Of a stretch of 15,407 bases of DNA, positions 1-6,423 are shown in pieces; position 1 is the first letter of the stretch; each line of letters starts with the position of its first letter. The notes under the pieces were generated by a model, which did not search any database, had not been told where the DNA came from, and saw only the letters and a list, made by a program, of their open reading frames with translations. The DNA comes from Planctomycetales bacterium. Its GTDB lineage: Bacteria; Planctomycetota; SBBH01. The position numbers were made by a program, and so were the translations under genes. The stretch is taken from positions 1 through 15,407 of the forward strand of contig SBBH01000095.1 of assembly GCA_005239795.1 (NCBI GenBank), read 5' to 3'.

Positions 1-361
1 CCCCCACCCCCGAAGGCCCCCACGGCCGGCGGGGGCCGGGGCCGCGTTTGATGACCCGTTCGAGTTTGACATGCTTGACCGACTGCCCGAAATCGGGCTT
101 CTCTTCGATGACCTTGACCGTGAAGAGGGATTTGGCCTCGCCCGGCGCGCGGGGGCCCGCGGGGGGGGCCGCGACAGAGGCCCCCGCTGACGGGATCTTG
201 TGTCCCTTGGCGCGCAGCGAGATTTTCACCCGCTCGATCTCAACCGGATCGAGCATGGAAGCGTGACTCTTGACAGGAATCCCGATCTGTTGGCAGATCC
301 CCACCAAAACCTTGTTCTCGAGCCCCAATTCCTTGGATAGCTCGTGGAGGCGACGCTTCAT
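1..361 (-). CDS. infB: Translation initiation factor IF-2, N-terminal part (cut by window edge)
   Basis: The first 120 codons of an IF-2 gene run off the left edge of the window. Residues 1-55 match the IF2_N helical domain: the protein begins MKRRLHELSKELGLENK, then has GICQQIGIPVKSHASMLD, the typical pattern of this family. A Gly/Ala/Pro-rich linker follows from about residue 58, as expected between IF2_N and the GTPase core, which lies outside the window. IF-2 is the GTPase that brings fMet-tRNA to the 30S subunit. The start is the ATG 10 bp after the metallopeptidase stop. No clear Shine-Dalgarno is visible, and a TTG three codons upstream is an alternative start. A run of eight G (plus strand, 161-168) lies in the linker and is a likely slippage or sequencing-error spot, although the frame stays open. 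Identification is confident from the N-terminal motif; the GTPase domain is not seen. Confidence 0.9.
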   Translation of the reverse strand, partial: MKRRLHELSKELGLENKVLVGICQQIGIPVKSHASMLDPVEIERVKISLRAKGHKIPSAGASVAAPPAGPRAPGEAKSLFTVKVIEEKPDFGQSVKHVKLERVIKRGPGPRRPWGPSGVG

Positions 362-371
362 ACGCGCCAAA

Positions 372-1586
372 CTACTTTACAAGCAACGATTTTTCAAAGA
401 GTTTCACCGACGCGGCGATCTCGGCTTCATCCAGGGCGCCGATCGCCGCGAAAACGCGCACGCCGGAGCGGTTGGCGCATCGGCGGCCGATCTCTGGAGA
501 GAGTCTCGCCAGGGCCGCCTGCATCGCCTGCTCAAATTCGACGGCGTCCTTCTCGCTGTCCCAGACGGACCCCCACAGAAAGGCGTGATCCGACCCGCAG
601 CCGTACAGGGCGAACCGGTCCCCTCCCCACCCGGCGGCGGCGCGCAGGCCCCGCACGGCGTCGTCGGTCATGAGCCGCACGACGACGCTCGTCATCCACT
701 CGCCGAAGGTATCCTCGTCGAGCTTGCGCCACCCCGCACCCAACAGAGGGCCGAAATCGGGGAGCAGAACCTCGACCGGCAGGTCCTTCCCGGCGAAGAA
801 TTTCTCGGGATGAAGGATCTGCTCGGTCGAAACCGGCGGGACATCCAGCGCCGCGTTGACCTTCTCCCATCCGCCGGCGGCGCGGAGCTTCATGACGAAC
901 CTCTGCCCCTGAACATAAGGCATCATCATCGGCTCGCTCAGGATCGGCGGATGCTCGGCGATCTTCATCGCATTAAAAAACTGCTGGCCCAGTTCGTCCG
1001 GCGCCAGACGCGACGCGCCAGGATTCCCTTTGGCATACTCGGCCATCACCTCCATCGCGTCCCCCTCCACGACAGCGTGGTAGGCCAGCGACCGGTCTCC
1101 ATTGCCAGTGTACAAGGCGTCGCGCGGCTCGATCGGCCAGTGCTGGTCCTGCAGGGCATGCGTGATCTCGTGGGCCAGGATCGGCAGGGCCATCCCGGAG
1201 CAATCCGTCAGGTGGTAGAGCGCCTGGCGGTTCGGGAAGTAGACGCCGCCGATCCCCAGCGCCACGACGTCGAGCGTCGCCTCCCGCAAGGCGAAGCCGT
1301 CCTCTGGCACGAGCCCCAACAGGCGATAGACCGCCTGCGTCGCGACGAATTTTTCCGGCGGGACCTCACGGTCGATCTCTTCGACCAGGATCTTCCGGAC
1401 CCCCTCGCGGTCGACCGCCTCGAAGGCGAACTCTTTTTTGAAGGGGAGCTCCCGGATCGCGGCGACCTGGATTTTGAGCCCCTCGATGTCGACCGCGGGG
1501 GATGCGAGGACCCCGCATCGCAAGCTCCAGACGGCGCACCCCAAAACGGACAGGCGACCACAACGTGTCATGAAGCTACTTGTCAC
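372..1586 (-). CDS. Secreted HExxH zinc metallopeptidase-like protein
   Basis: This is a 404-residue protein. The key motif is AHEITHALQDQHW at residues 138-150, an HExxH zinc site (His139, Glu140, His143). It is followed about 31 residues later by VVEGDAMEVM with Glu174, the spacing and EGDA context of gluzincin-type metallopeptidases. The N-terminus has a basic then hydrophobic stretch (residues 8-31, ending ASPA) that could be a signal peptide, although an Arg interrupts it; a lipoprotein-like VLGC is also present. The rest is not recognised. The GTG start forms a GTGA overlap with the upstream gene's stop. An AGGAG lies only 1 nt before this GTG and 16 nt before an in-frame ATG at 1571, so the start is uncertain and may depend on translational coupling. 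The gene lies between a secreted-protein gene and infB. Protease activity is inferred from the motif only; substrate unknown. Confidence 0.75.
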   Translation of the reverse strand: MTSSFMTRCGRLSVLGCAVWSLRCGVLASPAVDIEGLKIQVAAIRELPFKKEFAFEAVDREGVRKILVEEIDREVPPEKFVATQAVYRLLGLVPEDGFALREATLDVVALGIGGVYFPNRQALYHLTDCSGMALPILAHEITHALQDQHWPIEPRDALYTGNGDRSLAYHAVVEGDAMEVMAEYAKGNPGASRLAPDELGQQFFNAMKIAEHPPILSEPMMMPYVQGQRFVMKLRAAGGWEKVNAALDVPPVSTEQILHPEKFFAGKDLPVEVLLPDFGPLLGAGWRKLDEDTFGEWMTSVVVRLMTDDAVRGLRAAAGWGGDRFALYGCGSDHAFLWGSVWDSEKDAVEFEQAMQAALARLSPEIGRRCANRSGVRVFAAIGALDEAEIAASVKLFEKSLLVK

Positions 1587-3901
1587 TCTCCTGCATGGGC
1601 ATTCTCTATTCCTTCAGTCAATTTTTCGAACAGAGCCGATTCGACAAACTCCACATGCCCATCGGCGAAGAGGACGTTAAAGCCCATCATCTTTCCAGAG
1701 TGATGCTCCTCGTCGCACCAAGCGCGGATCATTTCCCACTCGGAAGCCCCAGGCGCTGCGGCTGACGTGAACTGGTACCGCGTGCCGTGCACAGGGCATC
1801 GGAAATCTTTTTCATCGAAACCAAGGTGTTCTCTCTCCCTGATCAAATCCTCCATGGCTTGAGGCGCGTGCCCCATTTTGACCTTGTATAGAGCGGCACC
1901 GGTACCAATATCCATCAAACGCGCTGCGCATTGCTTCGTCTGGGCCACTTCCTTGACTTGATGAAGGGCCGGCAAGACCCATGCCGCCACAAGCCCGGCG
2001 CCGGCGACATCAACCAGGCCAAGAGAAAGGGGGCCGAAAGATTCGCCACAAAGACCGCCAGCGTCGCCCCCCATCACGTGAGCCGAACCAAAAAGATGCC
2101 TAGCGATCGCATCTCCCGATGGGAGCGTCGCCAAGTCGATCTCCGGCAGATCCCAAGCCTCCCCCTTCGCCTGGGCCGCCTGCTCCAATCCCAGGATCGC
2201 CACCGGCAAGACCCCCACGATCTGGTTGTACTGTTTGCGGAACGAATCAGGCCCTTCTTCATAGGTCAGGAAAGCGGTCGGCTTCCCCAAATGCGAGAAC
2301 GCTCCCTTGAACGCTGCGTCCGAGGCGATCCCTTTTATGGGAGAGGTGGGAGAGACCTCGATCCTCTGGCAGGCGCTCTTCACCGCCTGAGATGAAATCC
2401 CCGCGACGAACCACCCCTTGTGGATCGCGCAGGCCGGTGCGATTGGCGATTTTGCGAACCGGAGCGTGGTGACCGTCGGACTTCCGGCCGGGGCCCCCGG
2501 GCCGGACGATTGCGCCTTAAAGGTCCCCCGCGCGGCTCCTTTCGCAAGGACCGCCTCCCAAACGCGCCGGGCGGCCGCCTCATCCGCGAGCTCCAGGAAC
2601 AGCGTGATCTCGGGGATCGGCACGATCCCGACGGTCTGCTTCAAGCTGATGGCGATCTCTGTTCCCAAGGCAGAGGACAAGTCTCGGCGGACCGTCTCAG
2701 GAATGTCGCTTAAGTCCGCTTCCATCTTGGCGATCCCCTTCGCTCCCTTGACCTTGGCGGCGGCTTCTTTCACCGCTTTCCAAAGGGCCTGAGGAGAAAT
2801 GCGACTGGCAAAGTAGCCGTGCGTCCCAGCGGGAATGAACGCCTGGCTCTTGAAAACTCCCCGGGGATCCCCTGCCAACGCGGCAAGCAACCCCTTGCGT
2901 TCACCCGGCGCCAGGACGACCATGCGGCGCAGAAACCCCTTGTCAACAATCGACAGCGAGCCGGCGACCGCCTTAATCGACGAAACCCCAAGCGCCGCGA
3001 GCACAGTGCGAACGCGGTCGGAATCATCCGAGCGGACCAAAACCCCGTCGAAAACTCGGCCGACACTGAAATACGCCTTGGCGACGGGCGGCACCCCTTT
3101 GCCGGTACCGGACAGCTTTGTCTTGGCCGCAACGTAATCCGGCGCCCGCGCGAGGGGGTTGGCAGCCCCCTTTTCAAGTCGCGCCAAAAAATCGCGGCAG
3201 TCGGCCGAATCCCGCGAAAAAGTGATGTAGACGATCAGCGTCCCGTGCCAGATCCCCACCAAACTCGCCAACCCTTCCCGGTGGACGATGCTCTGGAACG
3301 TCCCGCCCGATGTCGACACAGGCTCGCATGTCGTCTTTCCCGCCGCATCGTTCTCTTTGACGAAGCGGATGAAATGGTCCAGAAGCGAACGCCAGAGATC
3401 GGGATTCTTCAAAGGACCGGCTTTGAGCGCCAAGCCGACCCGGAAATCTCTTTTTTTTCCTGGATCTGGGCGCAACTCTTCCACGGCGAGAGAGATCTCC
3501 CCATCCAGGAATTTCGGCAGCTCAAGCCAGCGGCACCCCAGCTCAGGCCTTGGAGAAACCAGCTCACTTAAGAAATTTGCAAAGCCGGAGCCGGAAGATC
3601 CCCGCTTTTTCTCGTCAATCCCCTTTTTGAGCAGTGCCTTGGAGAACGGCGCCAGCGTCCCGCGGACGAACTCCTGCACTTCCAGCTCGCGCCAGATATC
3701 CGCCAGGGCCGTCGTCCCCAGCTCGGCTTTCATCCGCGAGAGATCAGGGATCGAGAGATAGGAAATCGTCTGAGCCGAGACGATTTCATCAAGCGGCCGC
3801 ACCCGGGGGTTCGCGGGAGCGCCCGCGGGGGCTTGAGGCGCCCCTTGAACCAGGGCCGCGCAGGACGCCACCACTGCGAGGAACACTCTCATAAAGCGCA
3901 T
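1583..3901 (-). CDS. Exported DUF3352-like protein with C-terminal prepilin-like H...DGHV module
   Basis: This is a 772-residue protein of unknown function. It begins with an export signal (MRFMRVFLAVVASCAALVQG). It contains both a lipobox-like VASC at residues 11-14 and a later signal-peptidase-like VQGA site, so lipoprotein or secreted form is undecided. The body resembles DUF3352-type proteins (DEIVSAQTISYLSIPDLSRM near residue 40, repeated alpha/beta segments). From about residue 628 the character changes: a hydrophobic helix with VAAWVLPALHQ, then CAARLMDIGTGAALYK, FRCPVHGTRYQF and a final H-SGKMMGFNVLFA-DGHV. These are hallmarks of the DUF1559/prepilin-like proteins abundant in Planctomycetota, but without the N-terminal FTLIE processing site and with 12 rather than 9 residues between His and Asp-Gly. 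The start is the ATG at 3901 with AAGGAG 6 nt upstream. The frame stays open further upstream, but that part overlaps nusA. Its role is unknown; the link with nusA may be only co-transcription. Confidence 0.8.
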   Translation of the reverse strand: MRFMRVFLAVVASCAALVQGAPQAPAGAPANPRVRPLDEIVSAQTISYLSIPDLSRMKAELGTTALADIWRELEVQEFVRGTLAPFSKALLKKGIDEKKRGSSGSGFANFLSELVSPRPELGCRWLELPKFLDGEISLAVEELRPDPGKKRDFRVGLALKAGPLKNPDLWRSLLDHFIRFVKENDAAGKTTCEPVSTSGGTFQSIVHREGLASLVGIWHGTLIVYITFSRDSADCRDFLARLEKGAANPLARAPDYVAAKTKLSGTGKGVPPVAKAYFSVGRVFDGVLVRSDDSDRVRTVLAALGVSSIKAVAGSLSIVDKGFLRRMVVLAPGERKGLLAALAGDPRGVFKSQAFIPAGTHGYFASRISPQALWKAVKEAAAKVKGAKGIAKMEADLSDIPETVRRDLSSALGTEIAISLKQTVGIVPIPEITLFLELADEAAARRVWEAVLAKGAARGTFKAQSSGPGAPAGSPTVTTLRFAKSPIAPACAIHKGWFVAGISSQAVKSACQRIEVSPTSPIKGIASDAAFKGAFSHLGKPTAFLTYEEGPDSFRKQYNQIVGVLPVAILGLEQAAQAKGEAWDLPEIDLATLPSGDAIARHLFGSAHVMGGDAGGLCGESFGPLSLGLVDVAGAGLVAAWVLPALHQVKEVAQTKQCAARLMDIGTGAALYKVKMGHAPQAMEDLIREREHLGFDEKDFRCPVHGTRYQFTSAAAPGASEWEMIRAWCDEEHHSGKMMGFNVLFADGHVEFVESALFEKLTEGIENAHAGE

Positions 3902-3930
3902 AGATTTCTCCTTACGCGAAAATAACGGAA

Positions 3931-5232
3931 CTACCCCGCCGCTTCCTGGGATTTTGAATTCTCCCCTTCTTCCTTCTTCTCTTCCTTGCTCCCTCCCTCC
4001 CTCTCTCCCTCCGTTTTTTCCTCTCCAGCCGCCGGGAGCGCCTCCGGATTGGCCGCGGCTGCCGCCTCGGCCGCTTTCTTGGCCGCCTCCTCGTCCTTTT
4101 CTTTCTGGCGAACGGCGGCAAACTCGTAGATCGCCTTGGCCTTCTCCAAGCCCACCCCTTCGATCCGCATGAGCGCCGCTTCCCCCTTGACGACGATATC
4201 CTTCCAGCAACCGATGCCGTTCTCGATCAGGTGGCCGATCGCCACCTCCTCGATTCCCGGGAGGGTCGAAAGCTCCGTCCGTCCCGTGGTCGAGCGCTCC
4301 TTCATCTGCTCGCGGCTGTAGACGTCGATCTCCCAGCCGCAGAGTTTCGAGGCCAACCGCACGTTCTGCCCCCGCCGACCGATCGAAAGCGACAGCTGGT
4401 CGTCGGCCACGATCACCTCCGCTCGTCGCGTCTTGGCGTAGAGGAAAATCTCGCTCACCTCGGCGGGCTTCAGAGAATTCCCGATCAGGAGTTCCGGCGT
4501 GTCGCTCCATCGGATGATGTCGATCTTCTCGCCGCCCAGCTCATCCACGATGTTCTTGATGCGCGAGCCCCGCACCCCCACGCAGGCCCCCACGGCGTCC
4601 ACACGCGAGTCGACCGAGTAAACGGCGATCTTCGTCCGGAAACCCGGCTCGCGCACGATCACCTTGATTTCGATGATGTGCTCAAGGATCTCGGGAACCT
4701 CCATCTCGAACAGGCGCCGGATGAGGTCCGGGTGCGTCCGCGACAGGATCACTTGGACGGCGGGTCCGGTCTGGCGCACCTCAAGGATGAGGCAGCGGAC
4801 GCGGTCGCCCGGGCGGTAGAGTTCGCCGCGGACCTGCTCGGACCGGGGCAAGAACCCCTCGGTGCGCCCCAGGTTCACATAGACGCTCGACCCCTCGACT
4901 CGCTGGATCGTGCCGGAGACCATCTCCCGGACGCGCTTGGCGTAGTCGCGCAGGACCACGTCGCGCTCGGCCTCGCGGATCTTCTGGATGATGACCTGCT
5001 TGGCGGTCTGCGCGGCGATCCGCCCCAGCGTCGTGTAGTCGACGGGCACACTGTCCCGGATCAAATGGATCTCGCCGGTCAATCGGTCGATGTGGCACTC
5101 CACCTCGGACTGCTTTCCGAAGTGACGCTTCGCCGCCAACAGGATCGACTGTTCGATCCCGATGAAAATGAGTTCCTTGTCGATGTCCTTCTCACGGTGG
5201 ATGACATCCACGATTCGCATGATTTCGTTCAT
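3931..5232 (-). CDS. nusA: Transcription termination/antitermination factor NusA
   Basis: This 433-residue NusA binds RNA polymerase and nascent RNA to control pausing, intrinsic termination and antitermination. Domains in order: NusA N-terminal domain (about 1-125, beginning MNEIMRIVDVIHREKDIDKE), S1 domain (about 128-200, with GTIQRVEGSSVYVNLGRTEG), KH1 (GVRGSRIKNIVDELGGEKID), KH2 (IGRRGQNVRLASKLCGWEID), then one helix-hairpin-helix-like repeat (LPGIEEVAIGHLIENGI, IEGVGLEKAKAIYEFA). It ends in a low-complexity Ala-rich then Glu/Lys/Gly tail of roughly 55 residues. I chose the ATG at 5232 because GGGAGG lies 5-6 nt upstream and the protein then starts as NusA proteins do; a longer frame to 5292 has no family support. 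No rimP lies upstream; the neighbour is the divergent serA-like gene. The leader carries terminator and hairpin structures, annotated separately. Confidence 0.97.
   Translation of the reverse strand: MNEIMRIVDVIHREKDIDKELIFIGIEQSILLAAKRHFGKQSEVECHIDRLTGEIHLIRDSVPVDYTTLGRIAAQTAKQVIIQKIREAERDVVLRDYAKRVREMVSGTIQRVEGSSVYVNLGRTEGFLPRSEQVRGELYRPGDRVRCLILEVRQTGPAVQVILSRTHPDLIRRLFEMEVPEILEHIIEIKVIVREPGFRTKIAVYSVDSRVDAVGACVGVRGSRIKNIVDELGGEKIDIIRWSDTPELLIGNSLKPAEVSEIFLYAKTRRAEVIVADDQLSLSIGRRGQNVRLASKLCGWEIDVYSREQMKERSTTGRTELSTLPGIEEVAIGHLIENGIGCWKDIVVKGEAALMRIEGVGLEKAKAIYEFAAVRQKEKDEEAAKKAAEAAAAANPEALPAAGEEKTEGEREGGSKEEKKEEGENSKSQEAAG
3991..4009 (-). other. G-quadruplex motif in the 3' part of nusA (coding strand)
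   Basis: Four GGG runs on the minus strand (plus-strand CCC at 3991-3993, 3995-3997, 3999-4001 and 4007-4009) are separated by loops of 1, 1 and 5 nt, a canonical G3N1-7 pattern. It lies on the mRNA-sense strand within codons for the acidic/Gly tail of NusA, about 60 bp before the stop, so both DNA and RNA quadruplexes are possible. The purine-rich tail codons (GAG, GGA, GGG, AAG) may explain it without selection. Confidence 0.5.
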
Positions 5233-5255
5233 CACGACCTCCCGATTTTTAAGCA

Positions 5256-5279
5256 CCTCGCCCTTGGCTCGTCGCGAGG
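5256..5279 (-). promoter_or_regulatory. nusA: Hairpin in the nusA leader, proximal
   Basis: CCTCGC (5256-5261) and GCGAGG (5274-5279) form a perfect 6-bp inverted repeat around a 12-nt loop. It lies 24 bp upstream of the nusA start codon, just before the AT-rich stretch and the GGGAGG ribosome binding site. With the next two structures it makes the nusA leader unusually rich in potential stems. Function is not shown. Confidence 0.4.
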
Positions 5280-5281
5280 GA

Positions 5282-5297
5282 AGCCGGCGCACCGGCT
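5282..5297 (-). promoter_or_regulatory. nusA: Hairpin in the nusA leader, middle
   Basis: AGCCGG (5282-5287) and CCGGCT (5292-5297) form a perfect 6-bp GC-rich stem with a 4-nt loop. It begins 8 nt after the U-tract of the terminator-like structure in the direction of nusA transcription. It has no U-tract of its own, so it is not a terminator. It could stabilise the leader RNA or take part in alternative folding. Confidence 0.45.
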
Positions 5298-5304
5298 AAA
5301 GCCC

Positions 5305-5336
5305 AAAAAAAGAAAGGCGGGGCAAACGCCCCACCT
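5305..5336 (-). terminator. Intrinsic terminator/attenuator upstream of nusA
   Basis: Read on the minus strand, AGGTGGGGC, loop GTTT, GCCCCGCCT form a 9-bp stem, including one U-G wobble. A TTCTTTTTTT tract (5314 to 5305) follows at once. This is a textbook Rho-independent terminator and is oriented: on the plus strand the wobble becomes a C-A mismatch and no T-tract follows. No minus-strand gene lies just upstream (serA is antisense). It sits about 75-105 bp before the nusA ATG and just downstream of a promoter candidate, so the natural reading is an attenuator in the nusA leader. A block against antisense readthrough is the alternative. Confidence 0.75.
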
Positions 5337-5345
5337 GCCTCGAGA

Positions 5346-5374
5346 ACCCTAGGGAATCCCTAGCAAAAAGTCAA
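5346..5374 (-). promoter_or_regulatory. Candidate sigma70-type promoter of the nusA operon
   Basis: On the minus strand there is TTGACT (5374-5369, five of six consensus bases), a 17-bp spacer, and TAGGGT (5351-5346, three of six). Transcription would start near 5339, giving a leader of about 107 nt before the nusA ATG that contains the terminator and both hairpins. The -35 box is good and the -10 box weak, so it may need activation or be a weak promoter. Confidence 0.45.
5349..5363. promoter_or_regulatory. 15-bp perfect palindrome, operator-like, between nusA and serA
   Basis: CTAGGGAATCCCTAG is two 7-bp arms around one central base. It covers the spacer and the edge of the -10 box of the nusA promoter candidate. 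It also sits about where the -35 region of the divergent serA-like gene would be (its -10-like hexamer begins at 5385). The position suits a repressor site controlling both genes. About one such palindrome is expected by chance in a window this size, so only its location supports function. Confidence 0.35.
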
Positions 5375-5384
5375 CAGGTTTTGA

Positions 5385-5390
5385 TACCCT
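5385..5390 (+). promoter_or_regulatory. -10-like element for leaderless serA-like transcript
   Basis: TACCCT (a TAnnnT match) ends 6 nt before the ATG of the serA-like gene, and the bases between are GCCCCC with no Shine-Dalgarno. A start site about 7 nt downstream of the hexamer would put +1 at the ATG itself. No convincing -35 box is seen. The hexamer is weak; the identical spacing at 6892 strengthens it. Confidence 0.3.
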
Positions 5391-5396
5391 GCCCCC

Positions 5397-6317
5397 ATGC
5401 TCCGGGTGCTTGTCTGCGACGCCCTCCCCGCCGAATCGGTCGAAAAAATGAAAAAGGCCGGCTTGATGGTCGACGTCCTGACGGGGCTTTCCCCCGAGGC
5501 ACTCGTCCAGACCATCCCCCCCTACCACGGCGTCGTGGTCCGAAGCGCCACGCGGATCACCCGGGAGGCGATCGCAGCGGGAAAAAACCTGCGCGCCATC
5601 GGCCGCGCGGGGGTCGGGCTCGACAATGTGGACGTCGCCGCCGCGAAGGAGCGCGACATCGCGGTTGCGAACACCCCCTCGGCGACGGCCATCTCGGTCG
5701 CGGAACTCACGATCGGACTGATGTTGGCCCTGGCGCGCAGGATCCTGCCTGCGCACGGTTCGACCTCGAAGGCCCAGTGGGACAAGAAAAGCTTCGAGGG
5801 GGTCGAACTCCACGGAAAAACCCTGGGGCTCGTGGGGCTGGGGACGATTGCGAAAGCCGTCGCCCTGCGCGCGCGCGCCCTGGGGATGAGCGTCGTCTGC
5901 AACCGCAAGCGCATGATCGCCGACGACGACACCCACCGGCTCGGGATTGAGCTCATGTCACTTGAACATCTCCTGGCGCAGTCTGATTTCGTGAGCATTC
6001 ACGTGCCGCTGACGCTGTCCACGCAGAACCTGCTGGGGCCGGCTCAGTTCGCGGCCATGAAGAAGGGGGCCTTCCTCATCAACTGCTCCCGCGGCGGCGT
6101 GGTCAACGAAGAGGCGCTAGCCGAGGCCTTAAAAAGCGGATCTCTCGCCGGTGCCGGGATCGACGTCTTCTCGGAGGAACCGATCCAGCCGGGGAATCCG
6201 ATTCTCTCGGCCCCCAACGTCATCCTCACCCCGCACATCGGCGCCTCGACAGCACAAGGGCAGCTGCGGGCCGGTAGCGAGATCGCGGAGTTCATCATTC
6301 AAAAACTCGCCCGCTAG
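5397..6317 (+). CDS. serA: Short D-3-phosphoglycerate dehydrogenase-like 2-hydroxyacid dehydrogenase
   Basis: This 306-residue protein has the D-isomer 2-hydroxyacid dehydrogenase fold without the C-terminal ACT domain of long SerA forms. Visible features: GRAGVGLDNVDVAAA at 69-83, typical of phosphoglycerate dehydrogenase; coenzyme-binding GLGTIA at 147-152; catalytic Arg232 (NCSRGGVVNE), Glu261 (SEEP) and His280 (LTPHIGAST). The family's usual role is oxidation of 3-phosphoglycerate in serine synthesis, and a class V aminotransferase at 14200 could do the next step. Odd points: the third Gly of the GxGxxG motif is Ala152, and the acidic residue that normally ends strand 2 of the Rossmann fold is replaced by Arg170 in CNRKR, which suggests NADP(H) use. 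It could therefore be a glyoxylate/hydroxypyruvate-type reductase. There is no Shine-Dalgarno before the ATG. It is divergent from nusA. Confidence 0.8.
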   Translation: MLRVLVCDALPAESVEKMKKAGLMVDVLTGLSPEALVQTIPPYHGVVVRSATRITREAIAAGKNLRAIGRAGVGLDNVDVAAAKERDIAVANTPSATAISVAELTIGLMLALARRILPAHGSTSKAQWDKKSFEGVELHGKTLGLVGLGTIAKAVALRARALGMSVVCNRKRMIADDDTHRLGIELMSLEHLLAQSDFVSIHVPLTLSTQNLLGPAQFAAMKKGAFLINCSRGGVVNEEALAEALKSGSLAGAGIDVFSEEPIQPGNPILSAPNVILTPHIGASTAQGQLRAGSEIAEFIIQKLAR

Positions 6318-6423
6318 GACTCGTGCGAAAATAACGTATGCTTTTATTGCAATGAGAAGTGATGTCCGCACAGCGCCTTAGCGTGCTCCCAACGCTCGCC
6401 AAAAACTCCCTCCCCCCTCCAGG
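6318..6423 (+). other. serA-smpB intergenic gap, no clear element
   Basis: This 106-bp gap contains a locally AT-rich patch (about 6327-6356) and then a pyrimidine-rich run up to the smpB start. I see no convincing terminator, -35/-10 pair or ribosome binding site. A short stem AGCGT/ACGCT occurs near its middle but has no T-tract. Confidence 0.4.

Noticed and set aside
270..1703. Long plus-strand open frame opposite the metallopeptidase
   Set aside because: Arg/His/Pro-rich translation with no family features; it is the antisense shadow of a gene with a clear zinc motif, a common artefact in GC-rich DNA.
3902..4510. Upstream extension of the hybrid exported-protein frame (a 975-residue open frame on the minus strand)
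   Set aside because: The extra 203 codons overlap nusA in another frame, give a low-complexity Arg/Gly-rich sequence, and bypass a clear ribosome binding site and signal peptide at 3901.
3916..6336. 12-bp direct repeat GCGAAAATAACG at 3916-3927 and 6325-6336
   Set aside because: Several 12-mer repeats are expected by chance in 15 kb, and the two sites share no further flanking sequence.
6318..6423. A tmRNA (ssrA) gene beside smpB
   Set aside because: The gap is only 106 bp and shows neither tRNA-like ends nor a tag reading frame.
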